The position numbers were made by a program, and so were the translations under genes. This document shows positions 26,555 to 34,537 of a stretch of DNA of 64,000 nt, in pieces; position 1 is the stretch's first letter, and every line of letters starts with the position of its first letter. This DNA comes from Desulfobacteraceae bacterium UBA2174 (lineage in GTDB: Bacteria; Desulfobacterota; Desulfobacteria; Desulfobacterales; UBA2174), in the NCBI GenBank assembly GCA_002327445.1, contig DCWA01000009.1, positions 1 to 64,000 on the forward strand, given 5' to 3'. The notes beneath the pieces were generated by a model. That model saw nothing but the letters and a program-made list of their open reading frames with translations. It was not told the origin of the DNA and searched no databases.

Positions 26555-26823
26555 GGAAACCCCGCCGGCAGCGGCGGCAGGTGAGGCCCGTGGCGCAGAT
26601 CAACGGCCGGGTGCAGCAACCGGGGATGGCGGTCGGGGGTCCCGGCCGGCGCCAGGACGAGTTCGGTGGCCGCCAGGCAGCCGGCCAGGGCGACGGGCAG
26701 GGGGCGGGTCTGGTACCAGATTTGCAGCCCGACGGCGGATACGGCCGCCAGCACAACGGATGCCGCCAGGACGGACAGCAGCCGCCGGGCCGCCTCCATG
26801 CGGTCGGCGCCGGAGGCCGGCAT
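26551..26823 (-). CDS. Small single-span membrane protein in the NosL operon
   Basis: Not recognised. From ATG 26823 (sharing one base with the NosL stop) it has 90 residues, with one membrane helix (about 14-35, LLSVLAASVVLAAVSAVGLQIWY). A short exported tail follows, ending in a His/Pro-rich run (HPRLLHPAVDLRHGPHLPPLPAG). The histidines could bind metal. The gene overlaps the permease start by 4 bp, so it is very probably translated and part of the same complex or pathway. Confidence 0.6.
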   Translation of the reverse strand: MPASGADRMEAARRLLSVLAASVVLAAVSAVGLQIWYQTRPLPVALAGCLAATELVLAPAGTPDRHPRLLHPAVDLRHGPHLPPLPAGFP

Positions 26824-27365
26824 CAGGGGACCGGTTTGGCCGGCTTCCGGGTGATGGCTTCCCATAGCGCGTCGTCCATCTCCGCCAGGCGGAACGTCCG
26901 CCGGCCGCCGTGGCGTTTCATGAAAGTTTCCACATTGGCTTCCGCCAGAGGAGTGAGGAAGGGGCCCATGGGCCCGATCACATCGCTGCCGGCCACCCAC
27001 ACCACGTCGCGGGCGTCCATGGGTCGCCCGGTGAGGTACTCCTGCACCACCGGCCGCGCCAGGTCCTTATTTTCGCACCCCAGATAGATCTCCGGATGCA
27101 GCCAGGATTTGATCATGCATCCGGTGGCGCAAAAATAGTAGGTCGTGCCGTCGACAATCTGGATGGCGGCCGCGAACTTGGCATACTTGATCACCGTCAT
27201 GGCGCACACCGGACAACGATCCGCCCGGTCGAGGCGCAGCGCCAGATCGGGCCCCAACGGCTGGCGGCCCGGCTTGGCCTTCGATTCACCGGCGATTGCC
27301 GGCTGTACCAGGCAGCAGCCGATCAGCACCACGATCCACCATCGCACCCATTCCTTGCGGCCCAC
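26823..27365 (-). CDS. NosL family copper-binding protein
   Basis: Envelope copper-binding protein related to NosL, which binds Cu(I) and supports maturation of copper enzymes. The GTG start at 27365 lies 7 bp after a perfect AAAGGAGG and gives 180 residues with an N-terminal membrane or signal segment (WWIVVLIGCCLVQPAIA). The metal region has DRCPVCAMTVIKY and later YYFCATGCMIKSWLHP. A cysteine near the end of the signal segment may make it a lipoprotein. It heads an overlapping operon with an ABC transporter and a CPWC membrane protein, and lies next to copper-related oxidase assembly genes. Confidence 0.88.
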   Translation of the reverse strand: MGRKEWVRWWIVVLIGCCLVQPAIAGESKAKPGRQPLGPDLALRLDRADRCPVCAMTVIKYAKFAAAIQIVDGTTYYFCATGCMIKSWLHPEIYLGCENKDLARPVVQEYLTGRPMDARDVVWVAGSDVIGPMGPFLTPLAEANVETFMKRHGGRRTFRLAEMDDALWEAITRKPAKPVP

Positions 27366-27518
27366 GGAGACGCCTCCTTTCACCAATGGCATCCGGCACC
27401 CGCTGAATACGGATGCCGTTTTGGAGAATATACAAAAAACAGGACCACCCTTCAAACCACCGCCCCCTGGCAGATCCGGTCTCGCCTTGCCGGCCCGTTT
27501 GTGCTTCAATGCAACGCC

Positions 27519-28205
27519 ATGGAAACGGTCGACCTGACGGCGATGCTGCTGCTGGGACTGCTGGGAACCGGCCACTGCGCGGGCATGTGCGGCCCCTTGG
27601 TGATCGCCTTTCCCGGACGCACGGGACGCGCTTCGGCCCATCTGTCCTACCATGCCGGGCGGTTGACTACCTACACGCTTCTTGGCGGCCTGGTGGGCCT
27701 TCTCGGCGGTGCCTTGCGCGGAGGGGCCGCCGCCGTGGGCGCCGATCCGCTGATCTGGGTCTCCCGCGCCCAGGTATCGCTTTCGGCGGCGGCCGCCGTG
27801 TTTCTCCTGCTCTTCGGCCTGACCCGGCTCGGGTTGGTCCGTGAGCCGGAATGGCTGGCCGTGGCCACCCCGTCCAAGGTTCCCGGGGCCGCCCGCCTGC
27901 TGCGCCGAACGCTCGCCGGGGGCGGCAATCGCCACCTGTTGGGGGTCGGCTTGCTGCTGGGACTGCTTCCCTGCGGGCTTTCCTACGCCGCCCTGGCCCG
28001 CACTTTAGCCGCCGGGCATCCGGGAACCGGCATGGCGATGATGGCGGTCTTCGGGGCCGGAACCCTGCCGGGGCTCCTGGCCCTGGGCTTTGGCGCGGGC
28101 CGGCTTTTTCAGCGCTGGCGCCGCCAGAGCGACCTGATTGCCGGAATGATCATGCTCGCCATGGCCGCGCGGCTCCTGGCCGACGCCCTGGTGGTCTGGG
28201 TCTGA
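27519..28205 (+). CDS. Sulfite exporter TauE/SafE-like (CcoH/I-linked) membrane protein
   Basis: A 228-residue protein with about six membrane helices of the short SafE-like group that occurs in cbb3-oxidase assembly clusters. The key element is GLLGTGHCAGMCGPLVIAF, a G-H-C-x2-M-C-G-P motif that may carry a metal. A second repeat is GLLLGLLPCGLSYAAL. It diverges from the NosL operon. Its last 201 bp run antisense to the tail of the copper ATPase gene. A copper or thiol-related role is inferred from family context; the sulfite-export name is historical. Confidence 0.88.
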   Translation: METVDLTAMLLLGLLGTGHCAGMCGPLVIAFPGRTGRASAHLSYHAGRLTTYTLLGGLVGLLGGALRGGAAAVGADPLIWVSRAQVSLSAAAAVFLLLFGLTRLGLVREPEWLAVATPSKVPGAARLLRRTLAGGGNRHLLGVGLLLGLLPCGLSYAALARTLAAGHPGTGMAMMAVFGAGTLPGLLALGFGAGRLFQRWRRQSDLIAGMIMLAMAARLLADALVVWV

Positions 28206-30689
28206 AGCGGCCAGGCGTTCCGAAACGGGGGCCCGCAGTAGCCGCAGCGTGTTGCCGATGACGCTGAGGCTGCTGAACAGCATGGCCGCCACCGCCACCA
28301 GCGGTGAGAGCAGCCCCGCCATGGCCACCGGGATGGCGACGAGGTTGTAGACCAGCGCCCAGGCCAGGTTCTGGGTCACCTTGCGCCGGATGCGGGCGGA
28401 AAGCTCCAGGAAAAACGGCAGGCGCCGCGGATCGGCGCCCATGAGGGTGATGTCGGCCGCCTCCCGCCCCAGCGGGTGGCCACTGAAGACGGCCACGGCC
28501 ACTCGGGCTGCCGACAGGGCCGGGGCGTCGTTGATGCCGTCACCCACCATGGCCACCCGCCGGCCGGCGGCCTGGAGTTCCGCCACGTGCCGGGCCTTGT
28601 CCTCCGGGCGCATCCCGCCCCGGGCTTCCTCCACCCGCAATGCCTTCGCCACCTGCCGGACCGCGGCCGGGGCGTCCCCGGAAATGATTTCCAGGTGCAG
28701 CCCGCGGCGCCGCAAGTCGGCCATGGTGGCGGCCATCTCCGGACGCAAACGGTCTCCCGGAATGAAACTGGCCGCCGGCCGTCCGTCCGCCGAGAGCCAG
28801 ATCCGGGAAGCCACCGCCTCGGCGGATCCCTCGCCGAACGGTTCTTCCAAATCCGCATCCGGGGGCCTCGCCAAGGCGAAAGCGCGGCTGCCGATCCGCC
28901 AGAGCCGGCCGTCCCACCGCCCGGACCGTCCCTCGGCCCCGCTGCCGACGTTCTCCAGGGATACCGCCGCGACCCCTTTCTCTTCCGCCAGACGCCGGAT
29001 GGCATCGGCGGCGGGATGATCGCTGCCCGATTCCAGGCCCGCGGCCACGGCCAAAACGGCTTCCGGCGGCCAGGGGTCGAAGGCTTCCTCGGCCAGAACG
29101 TCCCAGCGGCCTTCGGTGACCGTTCCCGTCTTGTCGAAAACAAATGTGTCCACATCCCCGATGCGCTCGAACACCGCGCCGTCGCGCACCAGGATGCCGT
29201 GGCGGCCGGCCAGCCCGATACCCGCCACCCGGGCCAGGGGAATGGCGATGCCCAGGGCGCAGGGGCAGGTGATCACCAGCACCGTCACCGCCCGAACCAG
29301 GGCCTCTTCCACCGGCAGGCCGAGCCCCCGCGCGACCAGCCCGGTCACGGCGGCCATGACGATCACCAACGGCACCAGAATCCGAAGCCAGCGGTCGGTG
29401 CGATCCTCCAGGCGCGTCTTGCGGGCCAGGGCATCTTCCAGCAGGGCGATCATCTGCCCGAGGAGGGCGTCGGCGACACCGGTCTCGGCGCGAATCTCCA
29501 GGGTTTCTCCCGCCACGCGGGCCCCGCTGTAGATCCGGTCCCCGGGCCCCTTGGCCACGGGTCGAGCCTCTCCGGTCAGGGACGATTCGTCCACCCGGCT
29601 GTGGCCCGCCACGACCACTCCGTCCACCGCCACCATCTCTCCGGCGCCGGCCAGCAGCACATCTCCCGGCTTGATCTGATCGGAGGGAACGTAGCGCCCC
29701 GAGGCGAATCCCGGCGCCTTGAGGCGCACCTTGGTGGGCTGCAGGCTGAAGAAGCTCTCCAGCGTGGCCCGCACCCGGTCGCGAGCCCGGGATTCCAGGG
29801 TCTTTCCCAGCAGCACCAGCGTGACGAGCATGGCGGCGGTGTCGAAATATAGATGGATACTGCCCGCCAGCAGGTTGACCGTACTGTAGCCGAAAGCGCT
29901 CAGCGCCCCCACGGCCACCAGGGTTTCCATGCCCGGCGAGGCCCCGGCCAGACCGTGCCAGGCCTTGCGCAGGATGTCCCGCCCGCCGTACCCGAGCACA
30001 ACCAGCGACAAGAGAAAACTGGGCCAGGAGAGATAGGTGACGGCCTCCGGCGGCAGGCGGGTGAAAAATCCCGAGTAGAGGGAAAATTGGAGCATCATCA
30101 CGTTGAGGGTGAGAAAGATCGTCACCAGCAGGCGCCAAAGCTGCCGCCGCGACTCCGCGGCCACCTCCGTCTGCCCATCGGCGGGCCGGTAGCCCAACGA
30201 GCGGATCGTCTCGACGAGAGACGCCGGTGCGGTGCGCCGCGGGTCGTAGCCGATCCGCACCCGGTCGGCGGCGAAACTGCATGCCGCCCCGAGGACCCCC
30301 GGGGTTTTGTTCAGGGCCTCCTCGATGACCCAGGCGCAGGCCGGGCACCACATGCCGGAAACCCGCAGGTTCAGCGCCAGCCCGTTTTCCCCGTCTGGCG
30401 CCGGCGGCCATTTCGCCTCCGGAGCGGCCGTCGGGGCCGCCTGGTAGGCGCCCCGGGCCAATTCCGCCTCGCTGCTCGGAATGACGCCAAGTTCCCGGCA
30501 GCGCTGAAAGATGTCCGACCGGCGAAAGGCCTCCGGATCGACGCAGCCGGTGGCTTCCGCCAGCATGGCGAACACCTGCCGGCAGCCGAGGCAGCAAAAG
30601 TGATAGCGCCGCCCGCCCTCGTCGAGGTCGCAGCGGCTGTAGCGGAGGGTGAATCCACACAGATCACAGGACTCGGGAGAACCGGTCAT
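28005..30689 (-). CDS. ccoI: Copper-translocating P1B-type ATPase (CcoI/FixI-like)
   Basis: Membrane ATPase that moves copper toward the periplasm, as CcoI does for cbb3-oxidase assembly. The 894-residue protein begins with a cysteine-rich metal domain (CDLCGFTLRYSRC, FCCLGC) and an HMA domain (MWCPACAW). It continues with the transport motif TCPCALGIAIP, the phosphorylation site DKTGTVTEG and the hinge GDGINDAPAL. Typical family members end shortly after SVIGNTLRLL. Here the frame stays open for about 65 hydrophilic residues, overlapping the opposite-strand SafE gene by 201 bp. It lies downstream of the oxidase/act genes on the same strand. Confidence 0.92.
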   Translation of the reverse strand: MTGSPESCDLCGFTLRYSRCDLDEGGRRYHFCCLGCRQVFAMLAEATGCVDPEAFRRSDIFQRCRELGVIPSSEAELARGAYQAAPTAAPEAKWPPAPDGENGLALNLRVSGMWCPACAWVIEEALNKTPGVLGAACSFAADRVRIGYDPRRTAPASLVETIRSLGYRPADGQTEVAAESRRQLWRLLVTIFLTLNVMMLQFSLYSGFFTRLPPEAVTYLSWPSFLLSLVVLGYGGRDILRKAWHGLAGASPGMETLVAVGALSAFGYSTVNLLAGSIHLYFDTAAMLVTLVLLGKTLESRARDRVRATLESFFSLQPTKVRLKAPGFASGRYVPSDQIKPGDVLLAGAGEMVAVDGVVVAGHSRVDESSLTGEARPVAKGPGDRIYSGARVAGETLEIRAETGVADALLGQMIALLEDALARKTRLEDRTDRWLRILVPLVIVMAAVTGLVARGLGLPVEEALVRAVTVLVITCPCALGIAIPLARVAGIGLAGRHGILVRDGAVFERIGDVDTFVFDKTGTVTEGRWDVLAEEAFDPWPPEAVLAVAAGLESGSDHPAADAIRRLAEEKGVAAVSLENVGSGAEGRSGRWDGRLWRIGSRAFALARPPDADLEEPFGEGSAEAVASRIWLSADGRPAASFIPGDRLRPEMAATMADLRRRGLHLEIISGDAPAAVRQVAKALRVEEARGGMRPEDKARHVAELQAAGRRVAMVGDGINDAPALSAARVAVAVFSGHPLGREAADITLMGADPRRLPFFLELSARIRRKVTQNLAWALVYNLVAIPVAMAGLLSPLVAVAAMLFSSLSVIGNTLRLLRAPVSERLAASDPDHQGVGQEPRGHGEHDHSGNQVALAAPALKKPARAKAQGQEPRQGSGPEDRHHRHAGSRMPGG

Positions 30690-30710
30690 GCCAGGAGTCC
30701 TGCCGGGATT

Positions 30711-31232
30711 TCAGGGTTCACTGACGCCGAGGGATTGCACATAGGCGACGATCTGCCACCGCTGGGGCACCGGAATGGTGGTGGCCAGGGGCGGCTGACG
30801 GCCTCCGGGAATGCCGTAGCTGATTTCCTTGAAGATCGTGCCGGGCGCCAGGGCCTGGACGCGCCGGCTGCGGAGGGGGGCGGGCAGGGGGGCGAAGCTC
30901 TGGCCCACGGTGCCGTTGCCGTCGTGGAATTTGCCGTGGCACTGGGCGCAAAACAAGGCGTAGCCGTGGGCGCCCGCCGCCACGGTTTCCGGGTCGCTCA
31001 GATCGAAGGGGGCCGCCAGTTGCTCCCCGGTCCGGTCGCGGTAGAGCGCCTCTCCCCCGCTGAAAGGCACCATGCCGGCAGGCATGACCGGCATCCGGTG
31101 TTCGTAAGGCCGCACGGAGGGTGTCTCCCACATGCGCCCGGGGGAAAAGCGAAGGTCGTAGAGGGTGAGGACGATATAGGCCGTCAGCCCCACCATGCCC
31201 AGAACGGTCCCCGCCAAAAAGATGCGTTTCAT
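30711..31232 (-). CDS. actE: Monohaem c-type cytochrome, ActE-like
   Basis: Membrane-anchored electron carrier of 173 residues with an N-terminal helix (IFLAGTVLGMVGLTAYIVL) and one haem c site CAQCH. A Met ligand probably comes from a later segment. The region RMWETPSVRPYEHRMPVMPAG before the haem domain resembles ActE subunits of alternative complex III. In this locus it lies after the oxidase genes instead of within the act block. It may pass electrons from the quinol-oxidising complex to the cbb3-like oxidase. Confidence 0.82.
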   Translation of the reverse strand: MKRIFLAGTVLGMVGLTAYIVLTLYDLRFSPGRMWETPSVRPYEHRMPVMPAGMVPFSGGEALYRDRTGEQLAAPFDLSDPETVAAGAHGYALFCAQCHGKFHDGNGTVGQSFAPLPAPLRSRRVQALAPGTIFKEISYGIPGGRQPPLATTIPVPQRWQIVAYVQSLGVSEP

Positions 31233-31460
31233 CTATTCCCCCTTGGCGCCGCGCACGTGCTGAGGATAGGGCATGGTTTCATACGCGGCGTAAGGAGACT
31301 CGGCCGGAATGTCGCGCACCGGTCGGTAGTCCCAGTCGGGGGGGCCGAGATCCCCCACCAGGGCGAAGGTGAACATTACCTTGGCCACGATGAAGGTCGC
31401 CAGTAGAGCGACGACGATCCAGGTCTTCATTGCCGATGGTGCATGCCTTCGGGCTTCCAT
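31233..31460 (-). CDS. Small single-helix membrane protein in the oxidase locus
   Basis: Not recognised as a named family. It has 75 residues with one membrane helix (about 13-35, WIVVALLATFIVAKVMFTFAL) and a Pro/Tyr-rich exported tail. The start at 31460 has GAGGA at 8 bp. It lies between the CcoP-N-like and ActE-like genes with almost no spacing, so it is likely a small accessory subunit of the oxidase or of the act complex. Confidence 0.65.
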   Translation of the reverse strand: MEARRHAPSAMKTWIVVALLATFIVAKVMFTFALVGDLGPPDWDYRPVRDIPAESPYAAYETMPYPQHVRGAKGE

Positions 31461-31461
31461 G

Positions 31462-31737
31462 TCAGATCCTCACTTGGAGCAGGCCGACGGCCAGAGTGTA
31501 CCCCAGGGCCCAGACCAGGGTGCCGGCGATGATCAGGATCAGGGCCAGGGGAAAGGGGGCGTCGCGCTCCCCGATGTCCGACGGGTAGCGCTGGATGATG
31601 GTTTGGGTGCGTTCTTCGTTGTCGGGGCGGTAAAAGGCACTGTAGCCGAGGCTCAGGCCCACCAACACCACGAAGATCAATGCCGGAAAAAAATAAAGGA
31701 CCACATATTGAAAATTGAGCAGCGCGAAATATCGCAT
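31462..31737 (-). CDS. Two-helix membrane protein resembling the CcoP N-terminal domain
   Basis: A 91-residue protein with two membrane helices and no haem motif. The second part (YPSDIGERDAPFPLALILII, then GTLVWALGY) follows the pattern of the FixP/CcoP N-terminal domain, where an acidic stretch and D-x-P-x-P precede a helix. GGGAGG lies 7 bp before the start. The CcoP haem domain itself appears to be fused to CcoO in the gene upstream, so this could be the detached CcoP anchor. That split is inferred, not shown. Confidence 0.65.
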   Translation of the reverse strand: MRYFALLNFQYVVLYFFPALIFVVLVGLSLGYSAFYRPDNEERTQTIIQRYPSDIGERDAPFPLALILIIAGTLVWALGYTLAVGLLQVRI

Positions 31738-31789
31738 GGTCGGCCTCCCTTTCGATTCGTCGGCCCTTTTCCTTGCCGGCTGAATGGAT

Positions 31790-31863
31790 CACAAAGGCAC
31801 AAAGACCACAAAGTGAAAGAAACCGAGTGCTTCCCTGTGGTCGCTTTTCCCTGTGCCTTTGTG
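31790..31863. repeat. Imperfect extragenic stem-loop
   Basis: CACAAAGGCACA (31790-31801) pairs perfectly with TGTGCCTTTGTG (31852-31863), and inside it GACCACA (31804-31810) pairs with TGTGGTC (31836-31842). It fills the gap between two oxidase-locus genes. It looks like a dispersed palindromic repeat and could also shape mRNA processing. Confidence 0.7.
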
Positions 31864-31883
31864 TAAGGACAACAGGTTGAAAA

Positions 31884-32144
31884 TCAGCCGGACAGGAGCG
31901 CGAAGGCCAGCACCGCCACCGTGCCGGCCAGACCGATGGCCACCACCAATGCCAGGCCGTAGACTTCCAACCGCCCGCGGCGGGTCAGCGCCGGGGCGTC
32001 GGTTGCGGGTGGATCGCCGGCCAGCGGCAGGAAACGGGCCCGCTGCTGGTCGCCGAACTGCCCGTTGTGCAGGGCCCAGCCGGCCACCAGCAGCGCCAAC
32101 CCCAGGCCGACGATCATGTAAGTGGCAAAATACGGAAAATACAT
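31884..32144 (-). CDS. CcoS-like cbb3 oxidase maturation protein with extra helix
   Basis: An 86-residue membrane protein. The first helix and following segment (GLGLALLVAGWALHNGQFGD) match the CcoS pattern, where a helix is followed by a short GQFDD-like sequence. A second helix (about 62-82) is not typical of CcoS. AGGAG lies 7 bp before the start. CcoS is needed for haem/copper insertion into cbb3 oxidases, which fits the neighbouring ccoN and ccoO/P genes. The assignment rests on a short motif. Confidence 0.6.
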   Translation of the reverse strand: MYFPYFATYMIVGLGLALLVAGWALHNGQFGDQQRARFLPLAGDPPATDAPALTRRGRLEVYGLALVVAIGLAGTVAVLAFALLSG

Positions 32145-32204
32145 GGATGGCTCCTGCCCTTTGGGTCCCTTTTGTCCCTTATGTCTTTTCTTCTTTTGTT
32201 CTTT

Positions 32205-33137
32205 TCACGGTTCATACGCGGCGTCGATTCCCCGCGGCTCGGTGTTGGCGTCGCTCTGGTCGATGAAGTATTCGGCCACGTAGTTGCCCACATCCCAGAT
32301 CTTCTCCGATTCCAGATCCTTCTTGAAGTACGGCATGGCCGTGCCGGTGATGCCGTTCATGATCTGGTAATATAGGATGCCGCCGGAGGTTTCGCGACCC
32401 TTGAGAACGGTGAAATTCAACGGCGGCGGATAGATCCACGGCTGGACCGGCCCCACCCCGTCGCCCACCGGACCGTGGCAGCCAAGGCAGAAATCCTGGT
32501 AGAGCTTCCGCCCCCGGGCCAAGCCGGCCGGGCTGGTGGGATAGGGGTTGGGCAAATCGCGCCATCCCTGGGGAACGTGCTGGTTGAGCCAGGCCACATT
32601 GGCCTCTGGCCCGGCTTCGTAAGCGCGCACGGCTTCGTTTTTCCAGCGCCGCTGGCGCGCCATGCGCCGGTCGGCTTGCTGCATGCCCAAACCCTGGATG
32701 TAGGCCGTGAGAGTATCGATCTTTTCGGTGCCCAAAAAGGCGAATGGCGGCATGATGGAATTGGGCCGGGTGTAACGCGGGTTGATGAAATGGGCCAGGT
32801 GCCAGTCGTCCGGATGCTCCCCGCCCTCCTGGGAAAGATCCGGGCCGGTGCGTGACGATCCGAGCAGGATGGGCCGGTCGGCGATGTAGTCGCCGACCCT
32901 GGCGATGCGCTCGGCGCCCATGCCCCAGTCGATGGTGCGGATCGACTGGGTGTGGCAATAGACGCAGCCGTTGGCGATGTAGAGCCGGCGGCCGGCGGCC
33001 TCCAGCTCGGTGCGCTCGCGATAGATCTCCGAAGGCGTCGTTTGGCGCGTGACCCAGGGAACCCAGATGGTCACGAACACCACGGCTGCCAGGATGGTCA
33101 GGCTGCCGATCACCACTGCCCGGGGCGTCATCTTCAT
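32205..33137 (-). CDS. ccoO: CcoO-type cytochrome c fused to a second haem c domain (CcoO/P-like)
   Basis: Electron-input subunit of a cbb3-like oxidase. The 310-residue protein has an N-terminal anchor helix (about 8-28) and a CcoO domain with haem site CVYCH at 58-62 and the CcoO motif QSIRTIDWGMG just after it. A linker follows, then a second cytochrome c domain with CLGCH at 217-221 and a Met-ligand segment GTAMPYF. CcoO is normally monohaem and CcoP separate and dihaem, so this looks like a fusion of CcoO with one CcoP-like haem domain. It starts in a 4-bp overlap with ccoN. Confidence 0.88.
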   Translation of the reverse strand: MKMTPRAVVIGSLTILAAVVFVTIWVPWVTRQTTPSEIYRERTELEAAGRRLYIANGCVYCHTQSIRTIDWGMGAERIARVGDYIADRPILLGSSRTGPDLSQEGGEHPDDWHLAHFINPRYTRPNSIMPPFAFLGTEKIDTLTAYIQGLGMQQADRRMARQRRWKNEAVRAYEAGPEANVAWLNQHVPQGWRDLPNPYPTSPAGLARGRKLYQDFCLGCHGPVGDGVGPVQPWIYPPPLNFTVLKGRETSGGILYYQIMNGITGTAMPYFKKDLESEKIWDVGNYVAEYFIDQSDANTEPRGIDAAYEP

Positions 33138-34537
33138 GCGGCGGCCCCCCGTTGTCCGTAAAGCGTGCGAAAAACGTTGTAAAATCCGATCACCGCGCTC
33201 GAAAAAAGAATCGCCCCCAGCGAGGCCCGCAAGACGTAGTAGGGGTACAGGGACGGCAGCACCCGGTACACCGTTTCCCCGTTGAGCCAGGCCTGGCCCT
33301 GGATCAACCCCACAATGGTGAGCACCACCGCGAATCCCGCCGAACCGAGGAGCACCAGCCAGTACTGCAGATCGGCCAGCAGGCGGCTGTGCAGCGGCCG
33401 GCCGGCGATGCGGGGCAGAACGAAGTAGAGGCCGCCAAGGGCGATCATCCCCGAGAAGGCCAGCACGCCGATGTGGGCGTGGCCCACCACCCAGTTGTTG
33501 AAATGGGTGACCCGCTGCACCTGGGGCAGAGCCATCATCGACCCCTGGATACTGGCGAAAAAGTACATGATGGTGCCGGTGAAGACGAACTTGGCGCCCA
33601 CGTCGGCGTGAATTTCGCCCAGGCGCCCCTGGGCGGTGTACCAGAGGTTGATCAGCACCACCATCACCGGAATCACCATGCCGATGCTGTCCACGATGGA
33701 GATCACCTTGAGCCAGGTGGGCACCGGCACCTGCAGCAGGTGATGGGTGCCGATGTGGGTGTAGACCACGAAGAGCGACCAGAACCCCACCAGGGACAGG
33801 GTATGGCTGTAAAGCGGGTTGCGGCAGGCCTTGGGAATCACGTAGTAGGCCACCCCCAGCGACAGCGGGGTCAGCAGCAGCCCGAAGATGTTGTGGCCGT
33901 AGAACCAAAGCAGGATGGCGTCCGGAATGCCCACCAGGGAACCGGTGTCGGGGACCCAGACGACGTTGCCCAGCACGTAGGTGGCACCGGTGAGGGCGAT
34001 GGCCGCGCAGGCGTACCACACCGAGACATAGAGCAGTGGCTCCCGCCGCCGCGCCACCGTCATGATCAGGTTGATGAACACCAGGATGAACACCATCACC
34101 ACGAGCAGGTCCACCGGCCAGATCATCTCGGCGTACTCCCGCCCTTGGGTGGCGCCGGCCAGCAGGGTCGACACTGCCGCCACCAGCGCGATGTTCCAGA
34201 AGCCCGCCGTCACCAGGCCGAGCCGCTCGCTGTAAAGCTCGGTGCGCAGCAACCGGGGCACGAAATAGAAGACGGCCCCCAGCAGCCCCGGGGTCACGAA
34301 GCCGAAAAGGACCAGGTTGACGTGCACGGGGCGAATCCGGCCGAAGTGCAGCCAGCCGATGCGCACAATATCCGGAGCGATGAGCTCGGTGGCGCCCAGC
34401 AGCCCCATGAAGGTGGCCACCACCATCCAGAAGGCCGAGGTGATGCAAAAGGCGCGGGCCGTTTCATAAGGTTCGGGCTGCAGTTTGCCAGTGGCGGACA
34501 ACTCGCGTTCTCCTTGCGTGATGCTCAATTGTGGCAT
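33134..34537 (-). CDS. ccoN: cbb3-type cytochrome c oxidase catalytic subunit CcoN-like
   Basis: Haem-copper oxygen reductase core with about 12 membrane helices. The 467-residue protein starts at ATG 34537, overlapping the pentahaem gene by 13 bp. Haem and copper ligands are visible as HFGRIRPVHVN, the CuB-region WFYGHNIFGLLLTPLSLG, THIGTHHLLQVPVP (double His) and the proximal GHAHIGVLAFSG. The pattern matches C-type (cbb3) oxidases. A nitric-oxide-reductase-like role is less likely because a CcoO-type partner follows. It probably reduces oxygen with electrons from the Act complex, giving oxygen protection or microaerobic respiration. Confidence 0.88.
   Translation of the reverse strand: MPQLSITQGERELSATGKLQPEPYETARAFCITSAFWMVVATFMGLLGATELIAPDIVRIGWLHFGRIRPVHVNLVLFGFVTPGLLGAVFYFVPRLLRTELYSERLGLVTAGFWNIALVAAVSTLLAGATQGREYAEMIWPVDLLVVMVFILVFINLIMTVARRREPLLYVSVWYACAAIALTGATYVLGNVVWVPDTGSLVGIPDAILLWFYGHNIFGLLLTPLSLGVAYYVIPKACRNPLYSHTLSLVGFWSLFVVYTHIGTHHLLQVPVPTWLKVISIVDSIGMVIPVMVVLINLWYTAQGRLGEIHADVGAKFVFTGTIMYFFASIQGSMMALPQVQRVTHFNNWVVGHAHIGVLAFSGMIALGGLYFVLPRIAGRPLHSRLLADLQYWLVLLGSAGFAVVLTIVGLIQGQAWLNGETVYRVLPSLYPYYVLRASLGAILFSSAVIGFYNVFRTLYGQRGAAA

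Noticed and set aside
27145..27537. Plus-strand frame overlapping the NosL gene
   Set aside because: Antisense to NosL, which has a strong ribosome site, a signal segment and copper-site cysteines.
28476..31406. Plus-strand frames across the copper ATPase and cytochrome genes
   Set aside because: Both are antisense to genes with haem and P-type ATPase motifs and show no motif of their own.
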